Shown in pieces: positions 42,628 through 59,829 of a stretch of DNA of 64,000 bases. Below the pieces are notes generated by a model. That model had not been told where the DNA came from, did not search any database, and saw only the letters and a list, made by a program, of their open reading frames with translations. The stretch is from assembly GCA_017979445.1 (NCBI GenBank), contig CM030714.1, forward strand, positions 10,337,569-10,401,568, given 5' to 3'. Position 1 is the stretch's first letter. Every line of letters starts with the position of its first letter. The stretch comes from Akebia trifoliata. Taxonomy: Eukaryota; Streptophyta; Magnoliopsida; Ranunculales; Lardizabalaceae. Position numbers and translations under genes: made by a program.

Positions 42628-45600
42628 AGAAGTTCCTTTATAAAAAAAATATCAAAAGAATTTAAATAAAATTTTATATTCAGAGAAGTCAACTTACAAT
42701 ACAAGATTGTCATTTTAGTCTCTTTTTTTGTTATTGAATGTTGTATTATTTTATTTTTGTGTTAATTTTTTTTAATAATAAGATTCTTGAGATGAGAGAT
42801 ACGCTAAAAATTCTATTAAGATAGTTTTAACACCATTAGTAATCATGTAATTTTTATCTATATAATTATTTGGAGTAGAAAATTGAGAAAACACAAAACG
42901 AAGAAAAAGAAATCAAATTTCATTAGCGGATTCCAACATTGATTAAGGCAGGTTCTCACAACACATCTATTTATATATACGTCGTAAATAAAAATTAAGT
43001 ATATGTCATGATTATGCGTTTCTTATGTTCGTATCGATGAATAATGATAATAAATCTTTGGTTGTCATGATAATATTTATATTGAAACCGCATGAAATGT
43101 TCTTTTAGAAGATAAATATGAAATTGCATAATCATGGACATATTTTGGAATGATGAATCGACAAATCAAGACTTAGGTCATTGGGTTAAAAACTCAAAAA
43201 GTCCTCGAGAAAGGTTCTGCGTTTTGAAATAGAGAGTTTGACTGAGTTATTGGGAAAATCGGTGAAGATGGTTATGACCATACCAGTGAGAAAATTGGTC
43301 ATCATTGCATGAATTGATTATTTTGGAATGACTTGATTATTTGATGATAACATAATCATATTTTTTTTTATTTATATGTATGTATGCATAGATGTTAGTG
43401 TAACGTTGATTTTCTTGCAAGCTTTAGCTTACCGATTCTATCAAAAAAACTTTTAGATAATGAACATTGAGATTGGAGTTGGGCGATGGAAATGCAAAAT
43501 CATCAACGGACATAATTTATTTATTTATTTTTAGTTAGTTGTTTACTCTCTTTAAGAGTCAAATTTAAAATAATTTTATTTTTTATTTTTTATATTTGGT
43601 TTGAATGTTATAAGTACCTAACAAGTATTGCTACACTTGATGTTTTGATTTGGTTTTATGACGATGCTCTTTATTTTGATAAGCATTAATTAATTTATAT
43701 TTATTTTAATTCTTTCTTTTTAGATATTTAGTTGATATGATTCAATGGTTCTTGTTTCTTCTCATACCCTTAAATTAGGATTTTGAATCAGGTCATGGAT
43801 CGGATCAAGGTTCAAAATTTTTAGGGTGTAACATAATCATATCGGAAGTTGGTTCGTTTTGTAACTATTCGCGATTTGGCCTAGTAGGAGCAAATCAGTT
43901 AACATAGTCTCAAGAGGCTATGCATTAGACTAAATAGCATCATACATCCCTCAATGGACCTAAACATCCAAACTAATCTTGATTGATGATTTTTTAAGCT
44001 TTGGATTTGAGAATGTTATCATTAACTCAAACCATTGATAAAAGAACTAGGATTCTCAATCGTTGATTAAAAATTCTCTGATCCAATGACTAGAAATCAT
44101 CGATCAAGAAAATTTTCGTGCACAGGTTGGCTGAAGAGTAAATCAGAAATCAAGTATTCAATGGGCATGGGACTATTCCATGTGACAATATATAGTTTAA
44201 ATTGAGTGGCCAAGCTATTTGAGTCTAATAGGCACATATACATATATTTATTATTGTGCTTCACAAGAAAACATGTTAGACAATTTCATATACAATGAGT
44301 TGTTCACAACAACGACTTCATAAAAAAATTAGTCCATTCTTACATTTATAACCTTAGGAAAAAAATGTCTTCAAATTGAAAGAAAAAAAATTTGATAAAT
44401 ATTTTTGGCAGAGCTCCTGAATAGGTCTTCTTGACCTCCCTAAGTCACCCTCTCTTTCCTCTTTTTTTGAGTATTAATACAATCTCGTTATCTATTAAAA
44501 AATGACTACCCAATCAAATCTTTCCTTACTTTGAATCAAAATTTCATATGATTATTAATGTCATAATTGTAGGGGAAAATCTGAGCTCGCACTTAACACC
44601 TCATGTTGTGGCTTCAATGGTGTGGCATTCTTCTTCGCCAAGTTGGGCACTGATGTCGTACCTATCAAACACCCTTTTGACGCCCAAGTTAGATGATTAC
44701 TTACCCTTATAGAGGGATTTGGATTTTGAAATTATCCTATCCCAAAAACTCAGGGACGTAGGAGTGATCTTCCCCAATCAAGGAGTCAGTTAATGGAAAG
44801 AGTCTATAATTGGAAGCTATCCATTTAGGAAAATTATACATACCTTAATTTATGGGATGAGAGTAACTTAATTTTAGTGTATTTGAGGTATGGGGAAATA
44901 GGAAGGAGTTATTTGTATGTGGGTAGCTACGATCCTTGAGTGGGTAGGTTTGTTTGGGAGTTATCGGGAGTAGTGATTATTTTAGGAGAAAGGATTAGAT
45001 GGAATTTTAAGGAGAGAAATATCATGAGAATCCTAGTTAGATTTGGAGACTAATCATCTCGAATTGGGTTTTGTCCGATCTCCCTCAAATGCGATCATAT
45101 CAATCTTTTTCTCCATTATTTTTAATGTTCTCTAAAAATTAGATACGTAACAGAAAGGGTGTGATTGACGTGGTTAATCACTCCTAGATTCTCGGGATAC
45201 TCTCCCATTCCCTGTTCAGAGAAGGGGAGAGCTCAGCACATCTTGGGCAGTTATGTTTTTGGGCGTTGCATGAACATGCAATAGAGAGAACAAGTTTTCA
45301 TGGGTCTTTAGGAATGTGATGGCCTCCATAAATTATAGAGAACAAGTTCTATGTTGGAACGCCCAACATATTATTCAACTGGACCTCTTTTTGCTTTTGT
45401 AATTAGAATTCAAGTGGAACCACTAGAACTAGAGTAATTCTTGAGCTGATTGTATGTTACCATCAATCTGAATTCAATAGTCCTACACTTGACAAACCAA
45501 ACTTGGTGGATCTTATTTATTTAGGTGCCTTTGGTGATAACTGATAAAATCGACGATAGAACAGTTCGCAAATCCAACGGCTTGAAATCACCAATTAGGC

Positions 45601-46500
45601 TGATTTTTATAACGATCTTTAGCCTACCACATCAATCGTAAGGAGTTGACCTAAAAAATAATAATTTGATATCACAAAAAAATAAATTGAGATGTTCATT
45701 GTTGTTCAAGTAATCTAAGATAAATTTTGCATTATCAACCATCGCGCAATTCATCTGTAATTTTGTTCCTAATAGAGATTCGGAAGGAAAGCAAGAGCTT
45801 CGCCTTCTAAGATGCATGGTTAGCTATAATCATGTAGAGATTTATTCATTGAAGATAAAAGGTAGGAGGAAAGTCCTCTCGAAATGGTTATTAGGAGAAA
45901 GAAACCCTTGAAATGATTAAGGAGAAGCAAATCTATACCTTATTGACTTGGAAAATTAATTATGGGACCTAGATAGCAGTTATCCAAGATTGGGTATCGA
46001 ATCCCCAGTTTTTGTGTTCAATAAAAGGGCTTGTTGGATAACCCATCGTTTGTGTAAAAATGTCTGGGAATAGATTGACTTAAATGGTCCTCCGATGGAT
46101 CGGTTTCAAAGTAAAGGTAATTGGAGAACTTTCACCCAATGCCATTAAATTGCATTCTGCCTTAGAAGATAGAATAGAATACATCGTATGCTAGAATACT
46201 GAAATTCGCACTAAAATGTTAGATAGACAAACTACGTTGTATTATCAGAAGCTATGTTGTTTATTTGAAACATGTTGAAATCTTTCAAAGTTTCCCAAGA
46301 AAGGTTTTTCCCATTTCTTCCATCATTTAAATAACAAACATGTAATTGTTCGACGGTTCATCCATTTGATGTAAAACAGGAAACCTAAAAATAAAAAAAT
46401 TACAAAGAATTTTTCTTAGTGTGCCTCCAGTTTCTTTTCTTCCTCATTTTGTCAGCTTGTGGTTAACCTTTGACACTGATCATATTATTGTTAAAAATGA
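42628..46500. other. intergenic, no gene recognised
   Basis: AT-rich with no frame over 61 codons of interest. A GGGTGTAACA at about 43823-43832 is of the kind that ends plant LTRs, but no start could be paired with it. 44575-45450 is less AT-rich and may be a decayed element; nothing is assignable. The last 500 bp are the 3' flank of the ECA gene. Confidence 0.4.
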
Positions 46501-46518
46501 CTTATGCTCGAGGCCACG

Positions 46519-51707
<5,189 letters not shown>

Positions 51708-52990
51708 TTGAATGATTCAATAGGGTTCACTTCTTACTACAATCACTGTTTCTACAGAAATTTTCACGAACCCATTTCGAATTCCTACATGGGAAAATAC
51801 AAATAAGAAGCAAAAATAATGGATTATTTATGCAACAAGCACACCCAATTTGTAAATGTGTATAATTATGTTTTCCCCTATTTTTATTCCATATAAAATT
51901 AAGTTTGAAGTGATGCTCAGAAAACTAAGTCAAAAGAATTTACAGGACGATTGGGACATCATGTTATGGGAGGGGGGGTGTTACACACAAAAATCTAATT
52001 AAAATGTTAAAATTTCAGCATTTTTTCTTCAAACTGAACTCAATGGAAAATATTACCAAGGGGGATCATACATAAAAAACTAATTAAAAAGTTTGTTTTT
52101 TTTTTTTTTTTTTCATCTTTTACTTCAACTGAACTCAATAGAAAATATTACCAAACAAGTCCTCACATTGTATCCCTTCAAGCACTGCTCTATAGACCAA
52201 GTCCATGCAGGAAACAGTTTCTCTTCCGTTTGAATGATTCAATGGAGTTCACCTCTCACTACAACCACTGTTTCTACAGAAATTGCCGTGAACCCATTTC
52301 AAATTCCTATATGGGAATTAAAAATAAGAAGCAAAATTGGATAAATCATGAATCAACTACACCCAATTTGTAATAGAAAATGGAACCCAATTTTTTTTTT
52401 TTCCTCTTTTTCTTCAATATAAAATCAGTTTGAAGTGATGCTGGCAATCTTAGCCAAATTGAGAGAGCGACAGGTACAAAATTTACACAAAAAAGGTATT
52501 AAAATGTTAAGATTGCAGCATCTTTCACTTCAAACTAAACTCAATAAAACAAAAAAATTACCAAACAAGTCCTAACAACAAACCAATCTTCAAAACCAAA
52601 AGAAAAATAAGTTAAAACAAGATTTTAACGAAAACCCATTGGAGAGAACTTAAAAATATAAAACCCAACAAATATTTCACCAACTCAAAAAACAAAACCT
52701 CACTTAGAGAACTTACAGACTCTCCAGATATCATAGTTTACAGCAGAGATTTCGTTTTCTGGTAAGAGATCAAGACTACAAAAGAAAAAAGTAGAAGAAG
52801 AAGTTAAATTTAAAGAAAGATCAGTCGAACCTTTGAAAGGATTGGAGGAGAAAGAACGCTTGAAGACCAAGCAAAGAAGAAATTCTTTTGGTTCCACTTA
52901 GAATTCTTCGAGAGGTTTCGTTTGTTTGAAGTTGGCAGAAAGAAATTCGATTTTTTAAACGGTCCCAGGCGTTCTCTCTTTCTTCGTGGC
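51708..52990 (-). promoter_or_regulatory. 5' leader and leader intron of the ECA gene
   Basis: A non-coding first exon probably runs from about 52990 to 52717 and ends at GTAAGTTCTC. The intron 52716-51752 ends at TTTCTGTAG, leaving 44 bp of leader before the ATG. Leader introns are usual in plant housekeeping genes. Inside this intron lies a partial copy of the start of coding exon 1 (52160-52330). Transcription start and promoter could not be set exactly. The short frames at 52700-52897 and 52986-53213 are not thought to be genes. Confidence 0.6.
52160..52680 (-). repeat. partial tandem duplicate of the ECA exon 1 start and leader
   Basis: 52164-52320 repeats 51642-51797 at an offset of about 522 bp with about 10 percent difference. 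It covers the first 20 or so codons, the start codon, the leader and the splice acceptor. In the copy the ATG reads ACG. The AT-rich sequence following each copy (ACCAAACAAGTCCT at 52151 and 52558) is also repeated. The copy cannot start translation but retains a TTTCTGTAG acceptor. Confidence 0.9.
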
Positions 52991-52999
52991 TTCGTCTCT

Positions 53000-54600
53000 C
53001 TCGGTTAGTGGATTAGGTAACCAAAATATGACCCTAATTTTGAGTCGTAATTACGGAATTACCCCTGTACTTGTAACCGTACATGATTCGAAGAACAATA
53101 TTGTCAGATATCCGATCTGGTGTGACGCGATACACCGTATTAAAATATTTCGCATTGATTATAGTGCTGTGGGTCCTGGAATGGATGCACGATCAATGGA
53201 TCTTGTTTGCTGACGTCAACGCGGTTCTAAATTTAAACTGATGGGGGTAGATCAATTGTATGTGTTCCATGAACAGCATTATAGATACACATCTTTGATA
53301 TTTGATGATCAAGATCAATATTAATCATCAGAATCTTACCTACCATCAGTTTTAGTTCATTTTTTCTATGAAGAATTTAGATACAAGAGCTGGTCCACGA
53401 TCGGATGGTCTAGATTGTATGTCAATACTAACAGGTTGTAGATTGAGGTAATCGCTATGGCGATACATCTGGATCATAGTTTATGTAGGACGATTAATAC
53501 AACAATTGCCAACTATTAACAGGAAAATTAGTGTTTTTGTAACAAATTATGTGATTGTGTTGGTGAGCTTGCAATACGAGTTAAATAATTAACAAAATAA
53601 TAATAAAAGCATACTTAAAGCTCAAATCTTCACACAAGAACGGCAATTAGATGGCATAATTTATATTTTTGTCTAAACAAAGACAGCTCCGGATGTTGTT
53701 TAATGAAGGAATATTATTAGTTTTTTTTTGGAATAAGACTTTGATAATGATGATGTTGACGTTGTCGACACATCAAAGTGGTATATGCCAAAGTTTTGAA
53801 CAGATAAATTAGATTAGATTTAAAATCAATTGTGAGTTTGAATCGAATTAATTAAATTAGTAAATCTTACTTCTATTTATTTATTCCATTAATATCTCTT
53901 CTTCTTTGAAAATAAAAATAAAAAATTCTTACCCCAATTTTTTCCATTATGACTATGTTGATAATAGTTCCCAATCCTTCGAAGGATCACTCAAATATTT
54001 CCCTACACATCACACCTTGAGTTGTACTATGGAGGTGGATTCTCGACTAGGTTTCTAAGTGAAACCTATAAAGTTCTCAACTCTTTTATTTAGGTGCCGA
54101 CAATGGGATTGCCCCTAATAAGGTGTGTCATGTACATGGTTTTTAAATTCGGTTTCGTTTCTCGTCTCGTTCATGCCTGATATAGAGTCATCTCAAACGA
54201 GTTTTTCGATATGTTTAAGACATCTCATCCAAAAATTTAAAAAATGAACGTGAGGTTTTAAATCTCATTCTAAAAATTAACTTGTGCGTCCGTCTCGTTC
54301 ATGTTTGATATCAAGACGACTCAGACAATACGTCTCGGTCTTGGATGAGTTTTGAAACCATGGTCATGCACCCATCCTCACTATTTCCCAATAACACATG
54401 TGTGGGTGGGGGAATAGAGGGGGGGTTCTGTCCCAACTTTTTTTTTTTTTTTTGGCTTTAGTGAGTCACACGTACCATTTACTTGCACATGACAGCAGTT
54501 AAATATATCACTCTATGTAAAATGGCATATAGAGACTCAAAGGTGTGACGTTGGGAGCAAATCAAGTCACCCTTATTACTATCTCAAGTAACTCCTTTTA
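53000..54600. other. intergenic, no gene recognised
   Basis: Promoter side of the ECA gene, then AT-rich sequence. At 54150-54360 there is a diverged repeat with GTCTCGTTCATG and GATATxxAGTC motifs. Nothing coding is supported. Confidence 0.4.
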
Positions 54601-55172
54601 TACAGTGATGGTGATGTCAATGTTAATGATGCTTACGAACATAGACACAAAACTATAGATAGAACTGAAATTCAGGGTTTTATCTTTATAGGAGCAGTTC
54701 AAACCCTTAAATTTTGAAAATTCGTGTAGAGGCAAGAGCAATGGATTTCTTTTTCCAGTCGTTATAATATGTAAATTGATCCTTATAAAAAAATTTAAAA
54801 TGTGGGACCCAGTGCCCCCACTATAAATCGGCCCCTAATTGAATGGTAGAACATTAAAAAATGTATATATAAATATATTTATTTTCATATAAATATTTTT
54901 TATACAAGAACGATGATGTTAATGTTGATGATGCTTACAAACATAGACACACAACTATTGATAGAACTGAAATTCAGGGGTGGAACTAGGATTTCGTCTA
55001 CATGAGACCAACTAAGACCCTTATAAATTTAAAAAATCCTTGTGAAGTCAAGAGTGATGGATTTCTTTTTTCATCGTTGTAGCTTGTAAATCCTTATAAT
55101 TAAAAAAAAAAAATGTGGGATCAAGTGCCCCATTGCCCCCACTATAAATCAGCCCCTAATTGAATTGTGGAA
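54601..55172. repeat. direct duplication of about 250-270 bp
   Basis: 54601-54850 and 54903-55172 share GATGATGCTTAC, AACTGAAATTCAGGG, GGATTTCTTTTT and CCCCCACTATAAATC in the same order. They are separated by an AT-rich spacer. No coding function. Confidence 0.85.
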
Positions 55173-55199
55173 TATATATATATATATAATTGAACCCGA

Positions 55200-55759
55200 T
55201 TTTTAAGAATTTGATAATGATGATGTGTGTGTTATTGGGGACAAATCGTGTGGTTTAAGGGAAATATAACATGATTGGTGTTTTTAGAATATCATTTCAC
55301 CTTTAAACCCTATGATGAGGTGAGGGTCTCCAGCTGTATTGAAAGGCTGTTTCAAGGTGGACACATTTATCTATTTGTTTACAAAAATTCCAGGAAAGGG
55401 CTTCTTATATATATATGAACTAATACGATAATATTAGGGTAGAACCGTACAAGTAAGGGCAAATTATTTTGAAACTTTCTCCCGAAAAGGCAAATCGAAG
55501 TAACAGAAGACGCAAGTACCATTACTTTATGTTTATAAAACTCGGAAAGTTGTCTCTTTGTCTGGGATGCGGATGTCCAACTAACGGAGTCAAATCAATG
55601 ATTTTCAAGTTAACTCAAATGGGTCAAATATATTAATTTTTTTATATTATTATTATTAATATTTTCAAATTCAAATTTAGAATTTACTTATTTTTCCTAA
55701 ATTCATATTGATTTTAAAATAAAGATTTCAGTGCGAGTGGTAATACTGATTTATAGTTC
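55200..55759. other. intergenic, nothing recognised
   Basis: AT-rich, no open frames of interest or repeats with defined ends. Confidence 0.4.
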
Positions 55760-55961
55760 ATGAATTATTTTTTCTTGTAGAAAAGTTAATCCAGGATTTC
55801 ATAGAATTTACGATCAGTCAATCACACAAACCCTCACATATTGAGGGCACCCCCGAATTTACAAACCTATTCTCATTAGGTTTCGTACGATTAGTTGATC
55901 TGAAATTCTATGAAATTTTGAATTAACTTTTTTGTGAACAATTTTTTTTCATATAATTCAT
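55760..55961. mobile_element. 202-bp inverted-repeat element (MITE-like)
   Basis: The left arm TGAATTATTTTTTCTTG, AAAAGTTAAT, TTTCATAGAATTT is mirrored by AAATTCTATGAAATTTTG, ATTAACTTTTTT, ATATAATTCA on the right. A centre of about 100 bp separates them. Target duplication not clear. Confidence 0.65.
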
Positions 55962-57172
55962 TGCATAAAAAGGTCACAAAACACTTTTCTAATGAAGAAA
56001 AGTTTGAAATGTAAATTATTTTTAAAATTTGAGTAAATTAACATAGTTATAATCTATATAATAAAATATATTGGTTGTCTTCCCCCATAAAAAGAGTTTC
56101 AAATTCAATCTCGTAAGCATCTCCAAGAGTAATTTCAACTTTATTTCTTTTTAGAATATTCATCTTTATTATCTTTTCTTTTCTCCCCATTTTCCAATAA
56201 AATCGTAATCTGGTGACACAATGACATGGTTGAACGCATATAACAACATATGCTTTTTTGCAAGATATGAGTAAAAAGCATCTACGATTATGTATGCGCC
56301 ACCACATCATTTGTGTCACCCTTGTGTCCTTGTTTGTGTCACTTTAGCATTAGTGTTTCCAATGATACATTTCCAACTTTATTACTTTTTATTACTTTAT
56401 GACTATACTATACCGTAGGCATAGACAAACTCTAGTCATTTATAAATAAAAGTTATTATATAATAAATGTTATATGGAAAGGTGGCCTAAGCTAAAACTT
56501 TTTTATAACACATTAATTATATATTTTTTAAGAAAAATAATTTTTATAAAAGTAAAATTATAAGTTAAAAGAAAGGTCATCCTAAATAAATAGGAGTTTT
56601 CTAATCTCAAATAACGATTGATTGATGTTACATCAATCTATAAATGAGATGGAAAGCAAAAAAACACAAGTTTCCTAGAGATCAATCTTACTTTTATGGG
56701 GATATATTTTTCAATGGAAGGGAATATTCTCCCCTTCTAACTTAGGTCCATTAGAGATTAGAAAATTTCAAAAATATCATAGGGTTTTGCCGTCATCGAT
56801 TTAAAAAATAGTATAAAGAGTCAATTAGCATATTTTTAAATAAAAAAAAAATAGATTATATTCTCTTTAATTAGGAAAAAGTTGATTAAGATGGATTGCA
56901 CCCATTGCATATTAAACAATTTTTTATTAAAAAAAAAAAAAAGATGTATTAAAATCCCTATTGAAAAATATATACAAGTTGAAGCTTTTAGTTCTATTTG
57001 ATGCAAATCTCAATAGAAACAGATTGACAAGTCCAGAAACCAAACAAGTTTATATCTCCACAAGGTTGAGCACTTTTTGATTTACAAACGTTGGGCAAAA
57101 TTATGTTCATCATTGATCAATCTTTGAATCAATTGTTCTTACCAAAATTTTATTTAAAAACATATTTAAAGA
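55962..57172. other. intergenic, no gene recognised
   Basis: The 90-codon minus-strand frame at 56047-56319 has no family resemblance and lies in AT-rich sequence. The remainder is AT-rich with poly-A runs. Confidence 0.4.
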
Positions 57173-57539
57173 GAGCTGTTATTGGCACCCCGACTTTTAC
57201 TTATTACACTACAATTAAAAGTAAAAAATAATAATAATAATAATAAGTGAATACTTGAGAATAAGTAAAAGTTGGGGTGCCAATAGAAAATCACAATTTT
57301 CTCTTGCTAGATTGGTAGTTTTTAGGTTTAGGATTTTATATGAGCCTAATCACAATTGTAAATAACTATTGAAATTGTTTGAACGGAGTGTTATAATATT
57401 TAGTAATGTTAATATTATAATATGAGCTAAATATCTGTAATGTTTGAAGAGTGTATTTTAATCTTTAACTCAGGGAGTAAAAAATAATTTAGAATTTGGG
57501 GTGTTATAAGTAAAAGTTGGGGTGCCAATAGCAGTTCTA
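57173..57539. mobile_element. MITE(s) of the GGGGTGCCAATAG family, probably nested or tandem
   Basis: The left end AGAGCTGTTATTGGCACCCC can pair with the right end at 57267-57287 (GTTGGGGTGCCAATAG) or with one at 57515-57539 (GTTGGGGTGCCAATAGCAGTTCT), which matches better. The inner copy may be a later insertion or a partial duplication. A (TAA)n tract lies at 57228-57246. Confidence 0.7.
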
Positions 57540-58042
57540 TATTTAAATTACCTTGTCACTTTGGGCATCTCAATTAAGAAATTATGTTCGGTATCAATGG
57601 TTTCCACACCCATTGACTTTATTCGATGATTGAGATTTATAGGACAGATACCCTTCTTTTATTTTATGTCCACCCAACCTGCAATCTTCTTTCCTACTCT
57701 CCATTCTTTATTTTCTCCATTTGATGCTTGGGTGACAATGCACCCCTTTAAACATGTATAAAAAATGTCCCCCATTCAAAGTGCTTGGATTAGGTCTACC
57801 AAACCCAATAAAATAAGATAATAAGTTTAAAAATAAAATAATTTTAATAAATACTTTTGAAGTATATGGTGCTCCTCCCTATACCATTAATGATTGTGAG
57901 AAAATCTACAACAAATAAATGGAAATGTTTCTAATAGGTAATGTACCGTTTCTATTGAATTCTATATCTTACAAATTGTTGCAAATTTTTCTTGAGTGGT
58001 GGTTTTTTTTTTTTTTTTTTTAATTGTATAACTTTAAGTCTT
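57540..58042. other. intergenic, nothing recognised
   Basis: AT-rich; a poly-T run at 58003-58020 is the only notable feature. Confidence 0.4.
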
Positions 58043-58195
58043 GATAAACTGACTCAAAAATCACTCGTTGATATGGCATTTGCACATAATCATAAATCTT
58101 TTTCATCGGGATACACAAGGAAAAAGATCTATGATTCTGTACACATATACACGTCAGTGAGTGAATTTCAGTGACTTTATTCGAGTCAATTTATC
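58043..58195. mobile_element. small palindromic element, related to 61883-62050
   Basis: The ends GATAAACTGACTCAAAAATC and GATTxx...GAGTCAATTTATC are inverted. The centre holds ATAAATCTTTTTC...GGAAAAAGATCTATGA, which is nearly the same as in the copy at 61883. Confidence 0.65.
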
Positions 58196-58639
58196 GTTAG
58201 TCATAAACTTTTATGCACAAATACTTATAGAGAAATCAAAATGACTTTGCCAATTATTGCTGGAGATGGTGGAAGTTTACGGTACAGAACTATGTGAATT
58301 TATGTTAATTTGTACCAAGAAACGTATTAGTTAGAGCATATTGTAAATTAGGACAACCACCCAATAACTCATGTGGACGGTGTAGTGTAATTTTATAAGA
58401 ACTATCACTTTACTTGATTAGAGCTATCAATGGGAGGTTTTAGGTCAAATCAAGCTAAACCTTGATCTAGCTTGAAAGAGTCGAGATTCACCTTAAATGC
58501 TAGCCATATAGAGCCTTTAACTTTCAAGTTCATTCGAATAGATTTTGAGCTTGATAAAGTTAATTACAATTAATTTACTTTCACTTGACATGATCAAATT
58601 TATTGTACAAGTAGAGTTCATCCGGGCATACTCTTAAAA

Positions 58640-59540
58640 AATCTTTGGTGGTTAAAGGGACAAAAGAGGAAAAATAATAAAATTAGAGATGTACTATTAA
58701 AAAATATTTGGTTGAAAGGGTAAAAGAGGAAAGATAATAAAATTAGAGGGGTGTTATTAAAAAATGGAAGGGGGTGAGGTGGGGTAGGGGAGGAGTAAAA
58801 GAAAAATAATAAAGTTGAAGGGGTAGGAGGAAACTAATAAAATGGGGTCATTGTAGTTGAATGGAATATTAATCCCCTATGACTCATAATTATAGCAACA
58901 ATGGGATCTACAGGCATCCCTTTAAGGTTAAGGGGGTAAAAACAAAAAAATATTACAAACATTTGAGGTTAAATGAGTAAACAAGGGAAAAATAATAAAG
59001 TTCGAGAGGTATTATTAAAAAAGGGAGAGACAAGGAAAAACAGTAAAGTGGGATGAATGAGTAAAAGATAAAATATAGTAAAGTTAGAAGATTATTATTG
59101 TTATTGAAAATAAAAAAAATAGGTAAAAGAAGAAAGACAATAACATTAGGAAAATATAATTAAAGAAAGGGAGGGAACGGGGAGAAAAAGAAAGAAAATA
59201 TAATAAAGTTGAAGAGAATGAAAATAAAATGTAATAAAGTAAGTAATGTAAATCCCACAAAATTATAATTAGATGAGAGATTTATTTCTCATAAAATTGT
59301 AGCAAAGTGAGTCCTACATTTATATTTTATTACATAACATAGAGTTCGTCAATGTTTATGGTACGAGCATCCTCTTTGAGTTAAAGGGCTAAAAGTGAAA
59401 AAAAAAAAAAATTAGTTGGATGAGTATTATTAAAAATTTAAGGTAAAAATGGTAAGAAATGAAAATAATAAAGTGAGTTAAAGAGAAAATATAATAAATT
59501 TAGAGTGGGAGAAAAGAAAAGACAATAACGTGGATCCCAT
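58640..59540. repeat. degenerate AT/GA-rich tandem repeat
   Basis: Units with GGTAAAAGAGGAAA.ATAATAAA.TTAGA and ATTATTAAAAAA recur about every 55-70 bp with much divergence. No gene is present here. Confidence 0.7.
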
Positions 59541-59659
59541 AAAAATTATAGATAGATAGGATATTAGTATCTAATGAAATTGTAGCAAGTAGGCCTTACA
59601 ATTGTGTTTAATTATACAAATTGGATTGTTTAACATTTTCATTTTTTGGAAAACAATGT

Positions 59660-59826
59660 ATTCGGGCCTCTTAGAGCACCCGAAAAATCTTAGGGCATGT
59701 GCAATCCCCTCCCCCACCACGGACCAAGTAATTTCTGAGATAAATCCCAAAGGGTGGCCCCTAAAAGGGGAGGATTCGAACTCAAGACCTATTCATGAGG
59801 CATGGTCCTGAGCATCTCACCACTCC
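59660..59826 (-). mobile_element. tRNA-derived SINE candidate
   Basis: On the minus strand the 5' end GGAGTGGTGAGATGCTCAGG is a possible A box, and GAGTTCGAATCCT at 59783-59771 fits the Pol III B box. The following GGGGCCACCCTTTGGGA and TCTCAGAAATTACTTGGTCC are of the kind seen in the body of plant SINEs. The 3' tail and target duplication are not certain. Confidence 0.6.
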
Positions 59827-59829
59827 TAG

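Noticed and set aside
43780..43835. LTR end at GGGTGTAACA
   Set aside because: No matching TG start, duplication or internal region could be found.
56047..56319. 90-codon minus-strand open frame
   Set aside because: No recognisable domain, AT-rich setting, no splice or promoter context.
59760..59826. tRNA gene
   Set aside because: B-box-like GTTCGAATCC is present, but no cloverleaf with acceptor stem can be drawn; fits a SINE head better.
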